Both the position numbers and the translations under genes were made by a program. Source: Chitinophagales bacterium (GTDB lineage: Bacteria > Bacteroidota > Bacteroidia > Chitinophagales > Chitinophagaceae). From it: 9,800 nucleotides of DNA. The stretch lies in NCBI GenBank assembly GCA_025355935.1, contig JANXYS010000360.1, positions 1-9,800 on the forward strand. The letters run 5' to 3'. Below, in pieces: positions 1 through 5,668 of the stretch. A model generated the notes under the pieces. The model did no database searches. It was not told the DNA's origin and was given only the letters and a program-made list of their open reading frames with translations. How positions within the stretch are numbered: the first letter of the stretch is position 1; the number at the start of each line of letters is the position of its first letter.

Positions 1-165
1 CAAATGGAAAAAATGTGGAAGGAACGCGAAAAGCAACTGGAGAAGGTTTTGCTTAATACGAGTGGATTATACGGCTCAGTAAAAGGAATAGCTGGTGCTT
101 CTATCGGCGATATACCGTTGCTCGATGGGCCAGATGTGGATAGGATTAATGAGATAGAATACTAA
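1..165 (+). CDS. DUF2130-type protein, C-terminal end only
   Basis: The window opens inside a reading frame that stays open for 54 codons and stops at TAA 163-165. The visible tail is first basic and helical (KMWKEREKQLEKVLLNT) and then reads GLYGSVKGIAGASIGDIPLL. A lysine/glutamate-rich helix followed by a Y-G-S-x-K-G-I-A-G segment close to the C-terminus is how I remember DUF2130 proteins ending. These are coiled-coil proteins of unknown function. The start and most of the protein lie outside the window, so the name rests on about 30 residues. The stop is only 11 bp from the end of the convergent phosphopantetheinyl transferase gene, and I see no terminator hairpin in that gap. Another coiled-coil protein with a similar tail is possible. 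Confidence 0.6.
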   Translation, partial: QMEKMWKEREKQLEKVLLNTSGLYGSVKGIAGASIGDIPLLDGPDVDRINEIEY

Positions 166-176
166 CTCAAAGAATA

Positions 177-800
177 TTATGAGACCAGGTACGCAAGGCT
201 GGTTTCATTAAACATTAATGCCAACACTTCCAGGGATATAGACTCTTCTTTTTGAAAAAAACAGGAAGCAATAAAATTAAAATTGCTTTCTTTTATTGTA
301 GAGATTCGCATGTGGCGCCGGAAGTCAACCTGGCCTTCACCATACCACTTAAAAATTGCTTCTTTTATACTCCAGGCGAGGCAAAGAGAGTGTAGCTGGT
401 CCATTGGGATTGACTGCAGGAGTACTTGCTCTTCCGGCGTTAAAAATTTGTGACTGATTTTCTGAATTTTTATTTGCGGTATTTCAATATCAACTCCCAC
501 CCTATTTTTAGTACTAACAATTACTGCCGCGTAATCGCCGCAATGTGATATTGAAAAATGATACTGCTCATTTGCCAGGAACGGCTTACGGGTGTCGGCA
601 ATTTCAATAAGTTGCAGGGGAAAGTCGGGGAACAATAATTTAAGCAGGTATCGCCCGGCGAGGTGTTGCAGGCGTTTATGCGGATGGCTTATATCTTTCT
701 GTAACGACACTGCCTTCAGAAAAAAAACTTCATCCTCCTGTATAGACCATACGCCAATTTTAGTATGAGCGTTGATATTTTGTTGGTAAACCAGAGGCAT
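177..800 (-). CDS. 4'-phosphopantetheinyl transferase, Sfp-type
   Basis: This 207-residue protein carries the marks of the Sfp-type phosphopantetheinyl transferases, cytoplasmic enzymes that move the phosphopantetheine arm of coenzyme A onto a serine of acyl or peptidyl carrier proteins. Seen directly are RKP at 71-73, FSISH at 82-86 (the usual F-S-x-S-H stretch), VGVDIE at 101-106 with the Mg-binding Asp104 and Glu106, and WSIKEAIFK at 143-151 with Glu147 in the conserved W-x-x-K-E-x-x-x-K motif. The length fits the compact Bacteroidota members, and all signature motifs are intact, so an active enzyme is expected. The chosen ATG gives a normal N-terminus. The gene points away from dcd and ends against the DUF2130-type gene. 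No carrier-protein or polyketide gene is visible nearby, so the target (fatty-acid ACP or a secondary-metabolism carrier) cannot be decided here. Confidence 0.9.
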   Translation of the reverse strand: MPLVYQQNINAHTKIGVWSIQEDEVFFLKAVSLQKDISHPHKRLQHLAGRYLLKLLFPDFPLQLIEIADTRKPFLANEQYHFSISHCGDYAAVIVSTKNRVGVDIEIPQIKIQKISHKFLTPEEQVLLQSIPMDQLHSLCLAWSIKEAIFKWYGEGQVDFRRHMRISTIKESNFNFIASCFFQKEESISLEVLALMFNETSLAYLVS

Positions 801-810
801 AGAAAGGCGG

Positions 811-818
811 TATATTTG
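811..818 (+). promoter_or_regulatory. possible -7 element for dcd
   Basis: TATATTTG matches the Bacteroidota -7 consensus TAnnTTTG. It lies 114 bp before the dcd start in the 132-bp divergent gap. The only TTTG upstream is too far away for a proper -33 element, so this is a weak candidate. Confidence 0.3.
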
Positions 819-932
819 AGATTGTTAATTTAAGAATTTAGATTTGCTCACTTTCCGGCCTTAAAGATAGATCGTACCGGTATCCTCGCCACAACAATTT
901 TAAGTTAGAGTTGCGGTAGTAAAAAAATAAAG

Positions 933-1469
933 ATGATATTAAGTGATAAGCGCATTCTGGAAGAGATTGCAAAAGAAAGCATTAAAATAGTTCCATATGA
1001 CCGCGAATGCCTCGGCAGTAATAGTTATGACGTTCATTTGGGAAAAAACCTTGCCACTTACGATCATGCTGAACTCGACGCAAAAAAACACAATACTATC
1101 CGGCATTTTGAGATCCCCGAAGAGGGAATCCTGCTGTTGCCTCACATGTTTTATCTTGGTGTAACCGAAGAATACACAGAAACCCATGCACATGTGCCCT
1201 TCCTCGAAGGTAAGTCGTCAACAGGTAGATTGGGTATTGACATTCACGCAACTGCAGGCAAAGGTGATGTCGGATTTTGTGGTCACTGGACGTTAGAAAT
1301 ATCGGTCAAACAACCTGTACGAGTGTATAAAGGAATGCCAATCGGGCAACTCATTTACTTCCCTGTTGAGGGTGACATTGAAGTAAAATACAATCAGAAA
1401 AAGAATGCGAAATACAGTGGTCAGCCAGATAAACCAGTTGAAAGCATGATGTGGAAAAACAATTTTTAA
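933..1469 (+). CDS. dcd: dCTP deaminase
   Basis: This 178-residue protein is a member of the trimeric dUTPase/dCTP deaminase fold. It deaminates dCTP to dUTP, the cytoplasmic route that feeds dUTPase and then thymidylate synthase. Seen directly are MILSDKRI at the N-terminus, the LGSNSYDVHLG segment (28-37), the core GKSSTGRLGIDIHATAGKGD (93-112, with Ser96 and Arg99 in the positions of the nucleotide-binding GRSSLARLG of the E. coli enzyme), TLE at 120-122 with Glu122 as the expected catalytic acid, and a C-terminal KYSGQPDKP that fits the family's flexible lid. Length is close to the family norm (about 190). Whether it is monofunctional or a combined deaminase/dUTPase cannot be told by eye. 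The start follows an A-rich stretch typical of Bacteroidota. The serine hydrolase gene begins 33 bp downstream, so the two may share a transcript. Confidence 0.93.
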   Translation: MILSDKRILEEIAKESIKIVPYDRECLGSNSYDVHLGKNLATYDHAELDAKKHNTIRHFEIPEEGILLLPHMFYLGVTEEYTETHAHVPFLEGKSSTGRLGIDIHATAGKGDVGFCGHWTLEISVKQPVRVYKGMPIGQLIYFPVEGDIEVKYNQKKNAKYSGQPDKPVESMMWKNNF

Positions 1470-1502
1470 GGACTACGGAACATACAAAAATCAAATCTTC
1501 GT

Positions 1503-2567
1503 ATGAAAAGAGTAATGTCAGTCTTGATGATGGTTTGTTGTTTTCAGTATTGTATTGCGCAAACGGCCGATTCTCTGCTCAACTTTATTGCCTCAAATAA
1601 ATCAAGGGCATCCCTTTTCCTCCAACAGAATGATACCACCGTCGCCGCACTCAATGAAAATATGCTAATGCCCTTAGCCAGTACCGTTAAAATAATGGTC
1701 GCGATTGAGTTTTCCAAACAGGCTGCGTTGCGTGTGATTAATGAGGACAAGTATGTTGCTCTTTCTGAACTTAACAAATATTATCTGCCAAACACTGACG
1801 GTAACGCTCACCCGAATTGGATAGCGTATGAAAAGTCAAAAACTCATATTAAAGGCGATAGCGCAAAGCTAATAGATATAGCCCGTGGTATGATTATTTT
1901 TAGCAGTAATGCTAACACAGAATTTTTAATGGACCTGTTGGGTTTTGACAATGTAAAAAATAACATTCAGCTCCTGGGCCTCAGGCAGCATACGGCCATC
2001 TATCCGCTGGTAGCGTCCCTCTTCATGTACCAGAATCCTAAGAATAAAAGCGAGGAAAGTATACTTAAAGGTATCAGCCATTTATCATGGGAAGAATATA
2101 GCCGGTATGTTTTTGACATGCACAATGCTCTTAAATATGATACCGTATTGAAGTTTAGATTCAGACCGCAAGACCTTACAATGAAAATGCAGAAGGCGTG
2201 GAGTGATCGCCTCCCAGCTTCTACCACCAGGGAATATGTTCGCATCTGCAAAATCCTGAACAACCGAAAATTTTTTGATGAAAACACTTATGGTGTTCTT
2301 TCGGATGTTTTGGAATCTGTAATGGAATCTGCGGCCAACCAGAAATGGCTTAAGCACGCCGGTATGAAAGGTGGGAGTACAGCCTGGGTGTTAACGAAAG
2401 CCTTGTATGCAACGACTAAAGATGATACCCGCATAGAACTTGCCTATTTTTTCAATAATTTAACTGAAGCGGAGAATGCTCGTTTGCAGAAATGGATGAA
2501 CAGCTTCGAGCTCAAAATCTTATCCGAGCCTGCGTTCCGCATGAAGGTTAAGCAAGCATTAAAATAA
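1503..2567 (+). CDS. exported serine hydrolase, class A beta-lactamase-like
   Basis: This 354-residue protein starts with a signal peptide (basic MKR, hydrophobic core, likely cleavage after or just before Gln20 in CIAQTAD). It then shows the three motifs of the penicillin-recognising serine hydrolases in the right order. They are S60-T-V-K63 (SxxK nucleophile motif), SSNAN at 134-138 (the SxN position, in a GMIIFSSNANTEFLM context) and K289-G-G-S-T (KTG-like motif). It should act in the periplasm or outside the cell. I see no clear omega-loop Glu-x-x-x-Asn of true class A beta-lactamases, and the stretch between motifs 2 and 3 is long. A D-alanyl-peptide or ester hydrolase is therefore as likely as a beta-lactamase, and resistance should not be assumed. 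It follows dcd after 33 bp, which looks like shared transcription rather than shared function. Confidence 0.82.
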   Translation: MKRVMSVLMMVCCFQYCIAQTADSLLNFIASNKSRASLFLQQNDTTVAALNENMLMPLASTVKIMVAIEFSKQAALRVINEDKYVALSELNKYYLPNTDGNAHPNWIAYEKSKTHIKGDSAKLIDIARGMIIFSSNANTEFLMDLLGFDNVKNNIQLLGLRQHTAIYPLVASLFMYQNPKNKSEESILKGISHLSWEEYSRYVFDMHNALKYDTVLKFRFRPQDLTMKMQKAWSDRLPASTTREYVRICKILNNRKFFDENTYGVLSDVLESVMESAANQKWLKHAGMKGGSTAWVLTKALYATTKDDTRIELAYFFNNLTEAENARLQKWMNSFELKILSEPAFRMKVKQALK

Positions 2568-2594
2568 AAAAAAGGTCATATCCTCGACAAAGGG

Positions 2595-2625
2595 ATGGGT
2601 AAGATGCAAACGTCTTGCAACCCAT
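2595..2625. terminator. hairpin between convergent genes, likely bidirectional terminator
   Basis: ATGGGTAAGA (2595-2604) can pair with TCTT (2613-2616) and ACCCAT (2620-2625), giving 10 pairs with a 3-nt bulge and an 8-nt loop. It sits in the 63-bp gap between two convergent genes. T-rich sequence follows on the + side. An A-rich run (2563-2575), read as U on the - strand, lies about 20 nt beyond the other arm. Confidence 0.5.
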
Positions 2626-2630
2626 GTTTG

Positions 2631-3101
2631 TTAATTTAAATGCCAAATTGAATAAGTTAGTATCCCCGCAAAACTTACCCAACAAATATAGGGTACCAGT
2701 AACCATGCTGCTGGACGGGAGATTTTCCAAAATGTCAGAATGGTCAGAAGAATGAATATCCAAAGTATGCTAATTTCTACCAGTGCTGCTGCCTTCAAAT
2801 GAAGGGTGAAAAAGATAAATGACCATAGAAAGTTTAAACACAATTGTGCAGCGAATAATGTCATTGCGCGTTTCTTTAGCAGTGGGACCGCGGAACTTTT
2901 CCATACCAGGTAAAAAGATATCCCCATCATTATGTAGAGGACCGTCCAAACCGGTGCGAAGAGCCAGTTAGGCGGATTAAATTGGGGCTTTGCCAGTGTC
3001 GTGTACCATCCGCGTACCCCGGGTATCGTAAAGGCACTACTAACGCCGCCGACTATCAGCGGGATCAGGACAGAAAAAATAAGTTTGGATACCGGCTTCA
3101 T
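2631..3101 (-). CDS. tspO: TspO/MBR family membrane protein
   Basis: This 156-residue protein has about five hydrophobic helices and the TspO signatures in order: GWYTTLAKPQFNPPNW at 31-46 followed by FAPVWTVLY (48-56), LNFLWSFIFF (89-98), and VPYICWVSFAGIL (136-148). TspO proteins bind porphyrins and related ligands in the membrane and are tied to tetrapyrrole handling and stress responses. The exact bacterial role is unsettled. One detail is Thr149, where many members have Asn (FAxxLN). The other aromatic residues of the pocket are kept. The gene lies 72 bp downstream of the DUF3810 gene on the same strand and may be co-transcribed with it, although a possible promoter lies inside the end of that gene. 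Confidence 0.93.
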   Translation of the reverse strand: MKPVSKLIFSVLIPLIVGGVSSAFTIPGVRGWYTTLAKPQFNPPNWLFAPVWTVLYIMMGISFYLVWKSSAVPLLKKRAMTLFAAQLCLNFLWSFIFFTLHLKAAALVEISILWIFILLTILTFWKISRPAAWLLVPYICWVSFAGILTYSIWHLN

Positions 3102-3173
3102 GATAAAGAATGTTGGTTATTAATTGCAGGACGGTACGAAAAATACAGCACTTGATTAGTGATCGTTGCGCAA

Positions 3174-4262
3174 TTATATCTTTCCAAATTTACGTTGATA
3201 TGCGATCAGAAAACCTGTTACTTCATCGTAACTTAAAATTCCCTGCGGTTGCTGATTTCTCTCCAGGAATTTCCCATAAAGCCACCGGATTACGGGCTCT
3301 GCCGGATTCTGATGACGTTTGCTAAAGGCAAACCACTCTTTTAAATCCTTAACTACCGCAGGTGATAGTTCTCTCCTGTACAGTTTTGCCGTAATTGAAT
3401 CGGTAAAATATAAGTTTCGATTAGCATAGCTGAAGAGGTCAAGGTAAACTGAATAATGTAACAGGATATCATTAGAGTTTGCCGCAGCGAGGTAACCAAC
3501 AAAATTTGCCTCCATCTCTTTTGCATAACCAATTTGGTGCGCTACTTCGTGGCATGCCGTATATGGTTGGATGAATAATGGAACTGTCGTATTTAGTTGT
3601 GCTTCACCTGTAAAAGGATTGTAATAACCCGTAAACCCAGCATAATTACCAAGCCATCCCCATAAGGAAGTTTTAAATGAAATGTTGCGGTAAGCTAGGT
3701 AAGGATATTGCAGGGACAAATTATCATACGCTTTTTTGACTGCAATTCTCAATTGGGAGTTCGAAGGGTAATCGACATTTTGCTGAATCAGGACAGCCTT
3801 GCTACGATTTACTTTTTCGAGCAAAAGGCAATTCATCTCTTTCAAATCTTCAGTGGAGTACTTCTTTATTTGTAGTCCCAATTGAGAAGCAATTCCTACC
3901 CGGTTATAGTTTATCCCCCAAAAAATATTAAAGATGATGTAAACCCATCCAAGAATCAGAACAAGATTGGACAATTTAAGAAATAACCCTGTTTTATACT
4001 GATTGCGAGTTTGTTGATGAAGAAGCTTCTTACAAAAATTAAACAGCTTGACGACTAGCCAGATTCCGACAAGTCCATAAAAAATGTCCCCGATGCTGAA
4101 GGGAATCCATCCGAACATGATCCTCAGTCCGCGGCTTACAAGCGGGAAGAGCTGTCCGGTATAGCCTGACTCCACTCGTCCGTTGTCAGCACTATAAAAA
4201 TGAATGAACACGCAGGCCAGTAAAATGATGGCAAGCTGGAACTTTTTGCGGGTAAGCCTCAT
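3174..4262 (-). CDS. DUF3810 membrane protein with zinc-protease-like motif
   Basis: This 362-residue protein has three hydrophobic segments near the N-terminus (about 8-24, 52-72 and 99-119), then a large soluble domain. Within it HEVAH (238-242) is followed by QIGYAKEMEANFVGYLAA. This HExxH with a downstream E-M-E-A-N-F is the pattern I know from DUF3810 proteins, which are common in Bacteroidota. His238 and His242 would bind zinc, Glu239 would be the general base, and Glu249 or Glu251 could be the third ligand, as in gluzincins. A membrane-tethered peptidase is a reasonable inference, but no substrate is known. The sequence before the motif (WGWLGNYAGFTGYYNPFTGEAQ, 201-222) is also strongly typical. 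The N-terminal ATG directly precedes a basic stretch and the first helix, which supports the start. Confidence 0.85.
   Translation of the reverse strand: MRLTRKKFQLAIILLACVFIHFYSADNGRVESGYTGQLFPLVSRGLRIMFGWIPFSIGDIFYGLVGIWLVVKLFNFCKKLLHQQTRNQYKTGLFLKLSNLVLILGWVYIIFNIFWGINYNRVGIASQLGLQIKKYSTEDLKEMNCLLLEKVNRSKAVLIQQNVDYPSNSQLRIAVKKAYDNLSLQYPYLAYRNISFKTSLWGWLGNYAGFTGYYNPFTGEAQLNTTVPLFIQPYTACHEVAHQIGYAKEMEANFVGYLAAANSNDILLHYSVYLDLFSYANRNLYFTDSITAKLYRRELSPAVVKDLKEWFAFSKRHQNPAEPVIRWLYGKFLERNQQPQGILSYDEVTGFLIAYQRKFGKI
3185..3192 (-). promoter_or_regulatory. possible -7 element for tspO
   Basis: Read on the - strand this is TAAATTTG, a match to TAnnTTTG, about 84 nt before the tspO start and inside the last codons of the DUF3810 gene. 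The upstream TTTTC is only a rough -33 match, so this is a weak candidate for a tspO-specific promoter. Confidence 0.3.
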
Positions 4263-4342
4263 AGAACGGTAAATGTAGGAAATACCGACCAGAGAATCAT
4301 TCTATCAAAAGATGGAGTCTAATAAACCAAAATCATCATTTT

Positions 4343-4389
4343 AAATTTGTAGCCATTGTGACTAATTTCCCTGCAATAGCTACAAATTT
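4343..4389. repeat. 16-bp inverted repeat with 15-nt spacer
   Basis: AAATTTGTAGCCATTG (4343-4358) is the reverse complement of CAATAGCTACAAATTT (4374-4389) except for one base. As RNA this is a stable hairpin, and as DNA it is a possible dimer-binding site or element end. Each arm contains one copy of the GCTACAAA motif. Confidence 0.75.
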
Positions 4390-4469
4390 GTGGTAATCAT
4401 GGAAAAAAAATATCCAAGTTGCTACAAAATTATAGCAATGGACACCTGATTTTCATCGATTGCTACAAA
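4379..4469 (+). repeat. three direct GCTACAAA copies at 41-42-bp spacing
   Basis: GCTACAAA occurs at 4379-4386, 4421-4428 and 4462-4469, with start-to-start distances of 42 and 41 bp. An inverted copy (TTTGTAGC) is at 4346-4353, and a partial inverted TAGCAA at 4433-4438 can pair with TTGCTA at 4419-4424. The base immediately before each copy and the bases after it are only weakly conserved. Confidence 0.65.
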
Positions 4470-4490
4470 CATCCAATCATCACAATCTAA

Positions 4491-4547
4491 GGACTGGGCC
4501 TATGAACGCTCTGCTGGCCAGGCTAACCTCTGAGCGATTCATAGTCC
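4491..4547 (+). other. imperfect hairpin followed by a T-run
   Basis: CTATGAA (4500-4506) pairs with TTCATAG (4538-4544), and CGCTC (4507-4511) pairs with GAGCG (4532-4536), with one bulged A. GGA (4491-4493) and TCC (4545-4547) can close the base around an internal bulge. The loop is 20 nt and contains the palindrome CTGGCCAG. AATTTTT follows at 4548-4554. It resembles a terminator or the end of a small RNA, but no + strand gene lies upstream to be terminated. Confidence 0.45.
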
Positions 4548-4634
4548 AATTTTTCGGCACTTCTAGTAAAAAAATGCAGCCTGTAGTCTGCAACTGTAAC
4601 TATCGGTCAAAAAACAACCAAATAAATGAGGAGT

Positions 4635-4677
4635 TTGAATTAATTCAAGTTTTGGTGTAAATTAATTTGCGCAAATT
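4635..4677. promoter_or_regulatory. pair of perfect 14-bp palindromes, possible operator sites
   Basis: TTGAATTAATTCAA (4635-4648) and AATTTGCGCAAATT (4664-4677) are each perfectly self-complementary, with centres 29 bp apart. They lie about 90-130 bp upstream of the DUF177 promoter. Such sites can bind dimeric regulators, but AT-rich sequence gives palindromes by chance and the two differ in sequence. Confidence 0.3.
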
Positions 4678-4764
4678 GAAAAAGATCAGAGGAGATCGCT
4701 TTTCTTCCTATCAGATTACCTCAACTTTCGCTTACATTTCTGGCTGAAAGTCATAATATTCTAT

Positions 4765-4772
4765 TACCTTTG
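4765..4772 (+). promoter_or_regulatory. -7 promoter element of the DUF177-rpmF(-plsX) cluster
   Basis: TACCTTTG matches the Bacteroidota -7 consensus TAnnTTTG exactly and lies 21 bp before the ATG at 4794. Transcription would start around 4778-4780, giving a leader of about 15 nt. I see no canonical TTTG at the -33 position (TTTCTGG at 4737-4743 is the nearest). Confidence 0.6.
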
Positions 4773-4793
4773 CCGTCCTTTAAACAGAACACA

Positions 4794-5336
4794 ATGGTGA
4801 ATAAGCGTGCATATGAGATTCCGTTTGTGGGATTGAAGCCCGGTGTTCACCCGTTTAGCTACGAGTTAAATGAGGAATTTTTTTCGGAGAAGGGCGCAGA
4901 AGACTTTGCAAATGCGCATGCCAACGTAAAGCTTTCTCTCGAAAAAAGTAGTGGCTTTATGCTGCTGAAGTTTGAAGTAGGGGGAAAAGCAGATGTAAGT
5001 TGTGATCGTTGTGGAAATCCTTTGAACATGGATCTCTGGGATGAGTTTAAGTTGGTAGTAAAATTGGTTGACAACGCGGAGGAGATGAACAACAATGAAG
5101 AAGATCCCGATGTTTTCTACCTGTCGAAAACTGAAAGCCATCTCGAAGTAAGCGATTGGTTGTACGAATTTGTAATGCTGAGTGTTCCTACACAGCGCAT
5201 GTGCAGCCTGGAGGAACGCGGTGGGGCCAAATGCAACAACGAGATTCTCGAAAAACTTAGGCAGATGGAGGTAAAAGAGGTTGAACATAACGCAAACACC
5301 TTGTGGAAGGGCCTGGATAAGTTTAAAGAAAATTGA
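4794..5336 (+). CDS. DUF177 (YceD-like) protein upstream of L32
   Basis: This 180-residue protein belongs to the DUF177/YceD family, which is nearly always encoded just before rpmF. The family is linked to ribosome and rRNA maturation, but the biochemical role in Bacteroidota is not established. Visible are CDRC at 70-73 within a KADVSCDRCGNPLNMDLWDE segment, an acidic middle (EEMNNNEEDPDVF, 96-108), and Cys137 and Cys147 in the PTQRMCSLEERGGAKCN part. The four cysteines could hold a metal. The frame extends 8 codons further up to a TTG at 4770, but that codon is part of the promoter's TTTG and would lie before the transcript begins. ATG 4794 is therefore the better start. It sits 47 bp before rpmF and is surely co-transcribed with it. 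Confidence 0.85.
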   Translation: MVNKRAYEIPFVGLKPGVHPFSYELNEEFFSEKGAEDFANAHANVKLSLEKSSGFMLLKFEVGGKADVSCDRCGNPLNMDLWDEFKLVVKLVDNAEEMNNNEEDPDVFYLSKTESHLEVSDWLYEFVMLSVPTQRMCSLEERGGAKCNNEILEKLRQMEVKEVEHNANTLWKGLDKFKEN

Positions 5337-5383
5337 GGAATTTATAATAAATTTTATACATTAATTAAATTAAATAAATAGTC

Positions 5384-5581
5384 ATGCCAAATCCAAAAAG
5401 GCGCCATAGTCAGCAACGCAGTGCAAAAAGAAGGACGCATTATAAAGCAGTTGAACCTACCTTGAGTACCGACAGCACCACCGGTGTTATTCATGTACGT
5501 CACAGGGCGCATGTGAGCGAAGGGAAATTATTTTACAAAGGAAAAGTTGTTGCTGAAAAAGCGCCACTTAGGGCAAACTAG
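5384..5581 (+). CDS. rpmF: 50S ribosomal protein L32
   Basis: This 65-residue, strongly basic protein has the L32 N-terminus MPNPKRRHSQQRSAKRRTHY. That is the conserved xxPKRRxSxxRxxxRRxH pattern of this small protein of the large ribosomal subunit. The C-terminal half (VIHVRHRAHVSEGKLFYKGKVV) is also typical of Bacteroidota versions. There are no cysteines, so it is the zinc-free form. It lies in the expected place between the DUF177 gene and plsX. The leader before it is very AT-rich (5337-5383) with no clear Shine-Dalgarno, as usual for this phylum. A strong hairpin follows 20 bp after the stop codon. Confidence 0.97.
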   Translation: MPNPKRRHSQQRSAKRRTHYKAVEPTLSTDSTTGVIHVRHRAHVSEGKLFYKGKVVAEKAPLRAN

Positions 5582-5600
5582 GCTCAGCGATAAAGATTGT

Positions 5601-5648
5601 AATTCCAAAACGAAAGTTTGAGTAATTCAAACCTGTTTTGGAATTTTT
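5601..5648 (+). terminator. two-part hairpin between rpmF and plsX (terminator or attenuator)
   Basis: AATTCCAAAAC (5601-5611) pairs perfectly with GTTTTGGAATT (5635-5645). Inside, GTTTGA (5616-5621) pairs perfectly with TCAAAC (5627-5632) around a 5-nt loop, separated by a small internal loop (GAAA/CT). The second arm runs into TTTTT (5644-5648). It has the form of an intrinsic terminator and would lower plsX expression relative to rpmF, or mark an RNA-processing site. Confidence 0.75.
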
Positions 5649-5668
5649 AATTTGTAAAATTTTTCAGC

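Larger units (their letters stand above)
4263..4793. other. 530-bp gene-free region rich in repeats and palindromes
   Basis: This gap lies between the divergent DUF3810 and DUF177 genes. It holds an inverted repeat, a set of GCTACAAA motifs, a hairpin at 4491-4547, two perfect 14-bp palindromes and a promoter, each listed separately. A 66-codon open frame at 4460-4660 shows no protein-like character and runs through the hairpin. I do not regard it as a gene. The size is unusual for a simple promoter region, so a non-coding RNA or a repeat element is possible. Confidence 0.6.

Noticed and set aside
1503..2567. Calling the serine hydrolase a true beta-lactamase resistance gene
   Set aside because: The SxxK and KGG motifs are present, but the class A omega-loop glutamate motif is not evident, so only the broad family is supported.
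3110..3325. 71-codon open frame on the + strand
   Set aside because: Most of it is antisense to the end of the DUF3810 gene, which has far better support.
4460..4660. 66-codon open frame on the + strand
   Set aside because: It runs through the 4491-4547 hairpin and one palindrome, has no known motif or ribosome site, and its composition is not protein-like.
4866..5288. 140-codon open frame on the - strand
   Set aside because: Fully antisense to the well-supported DUF177 gene. The long frame reflects that gene's codon use.
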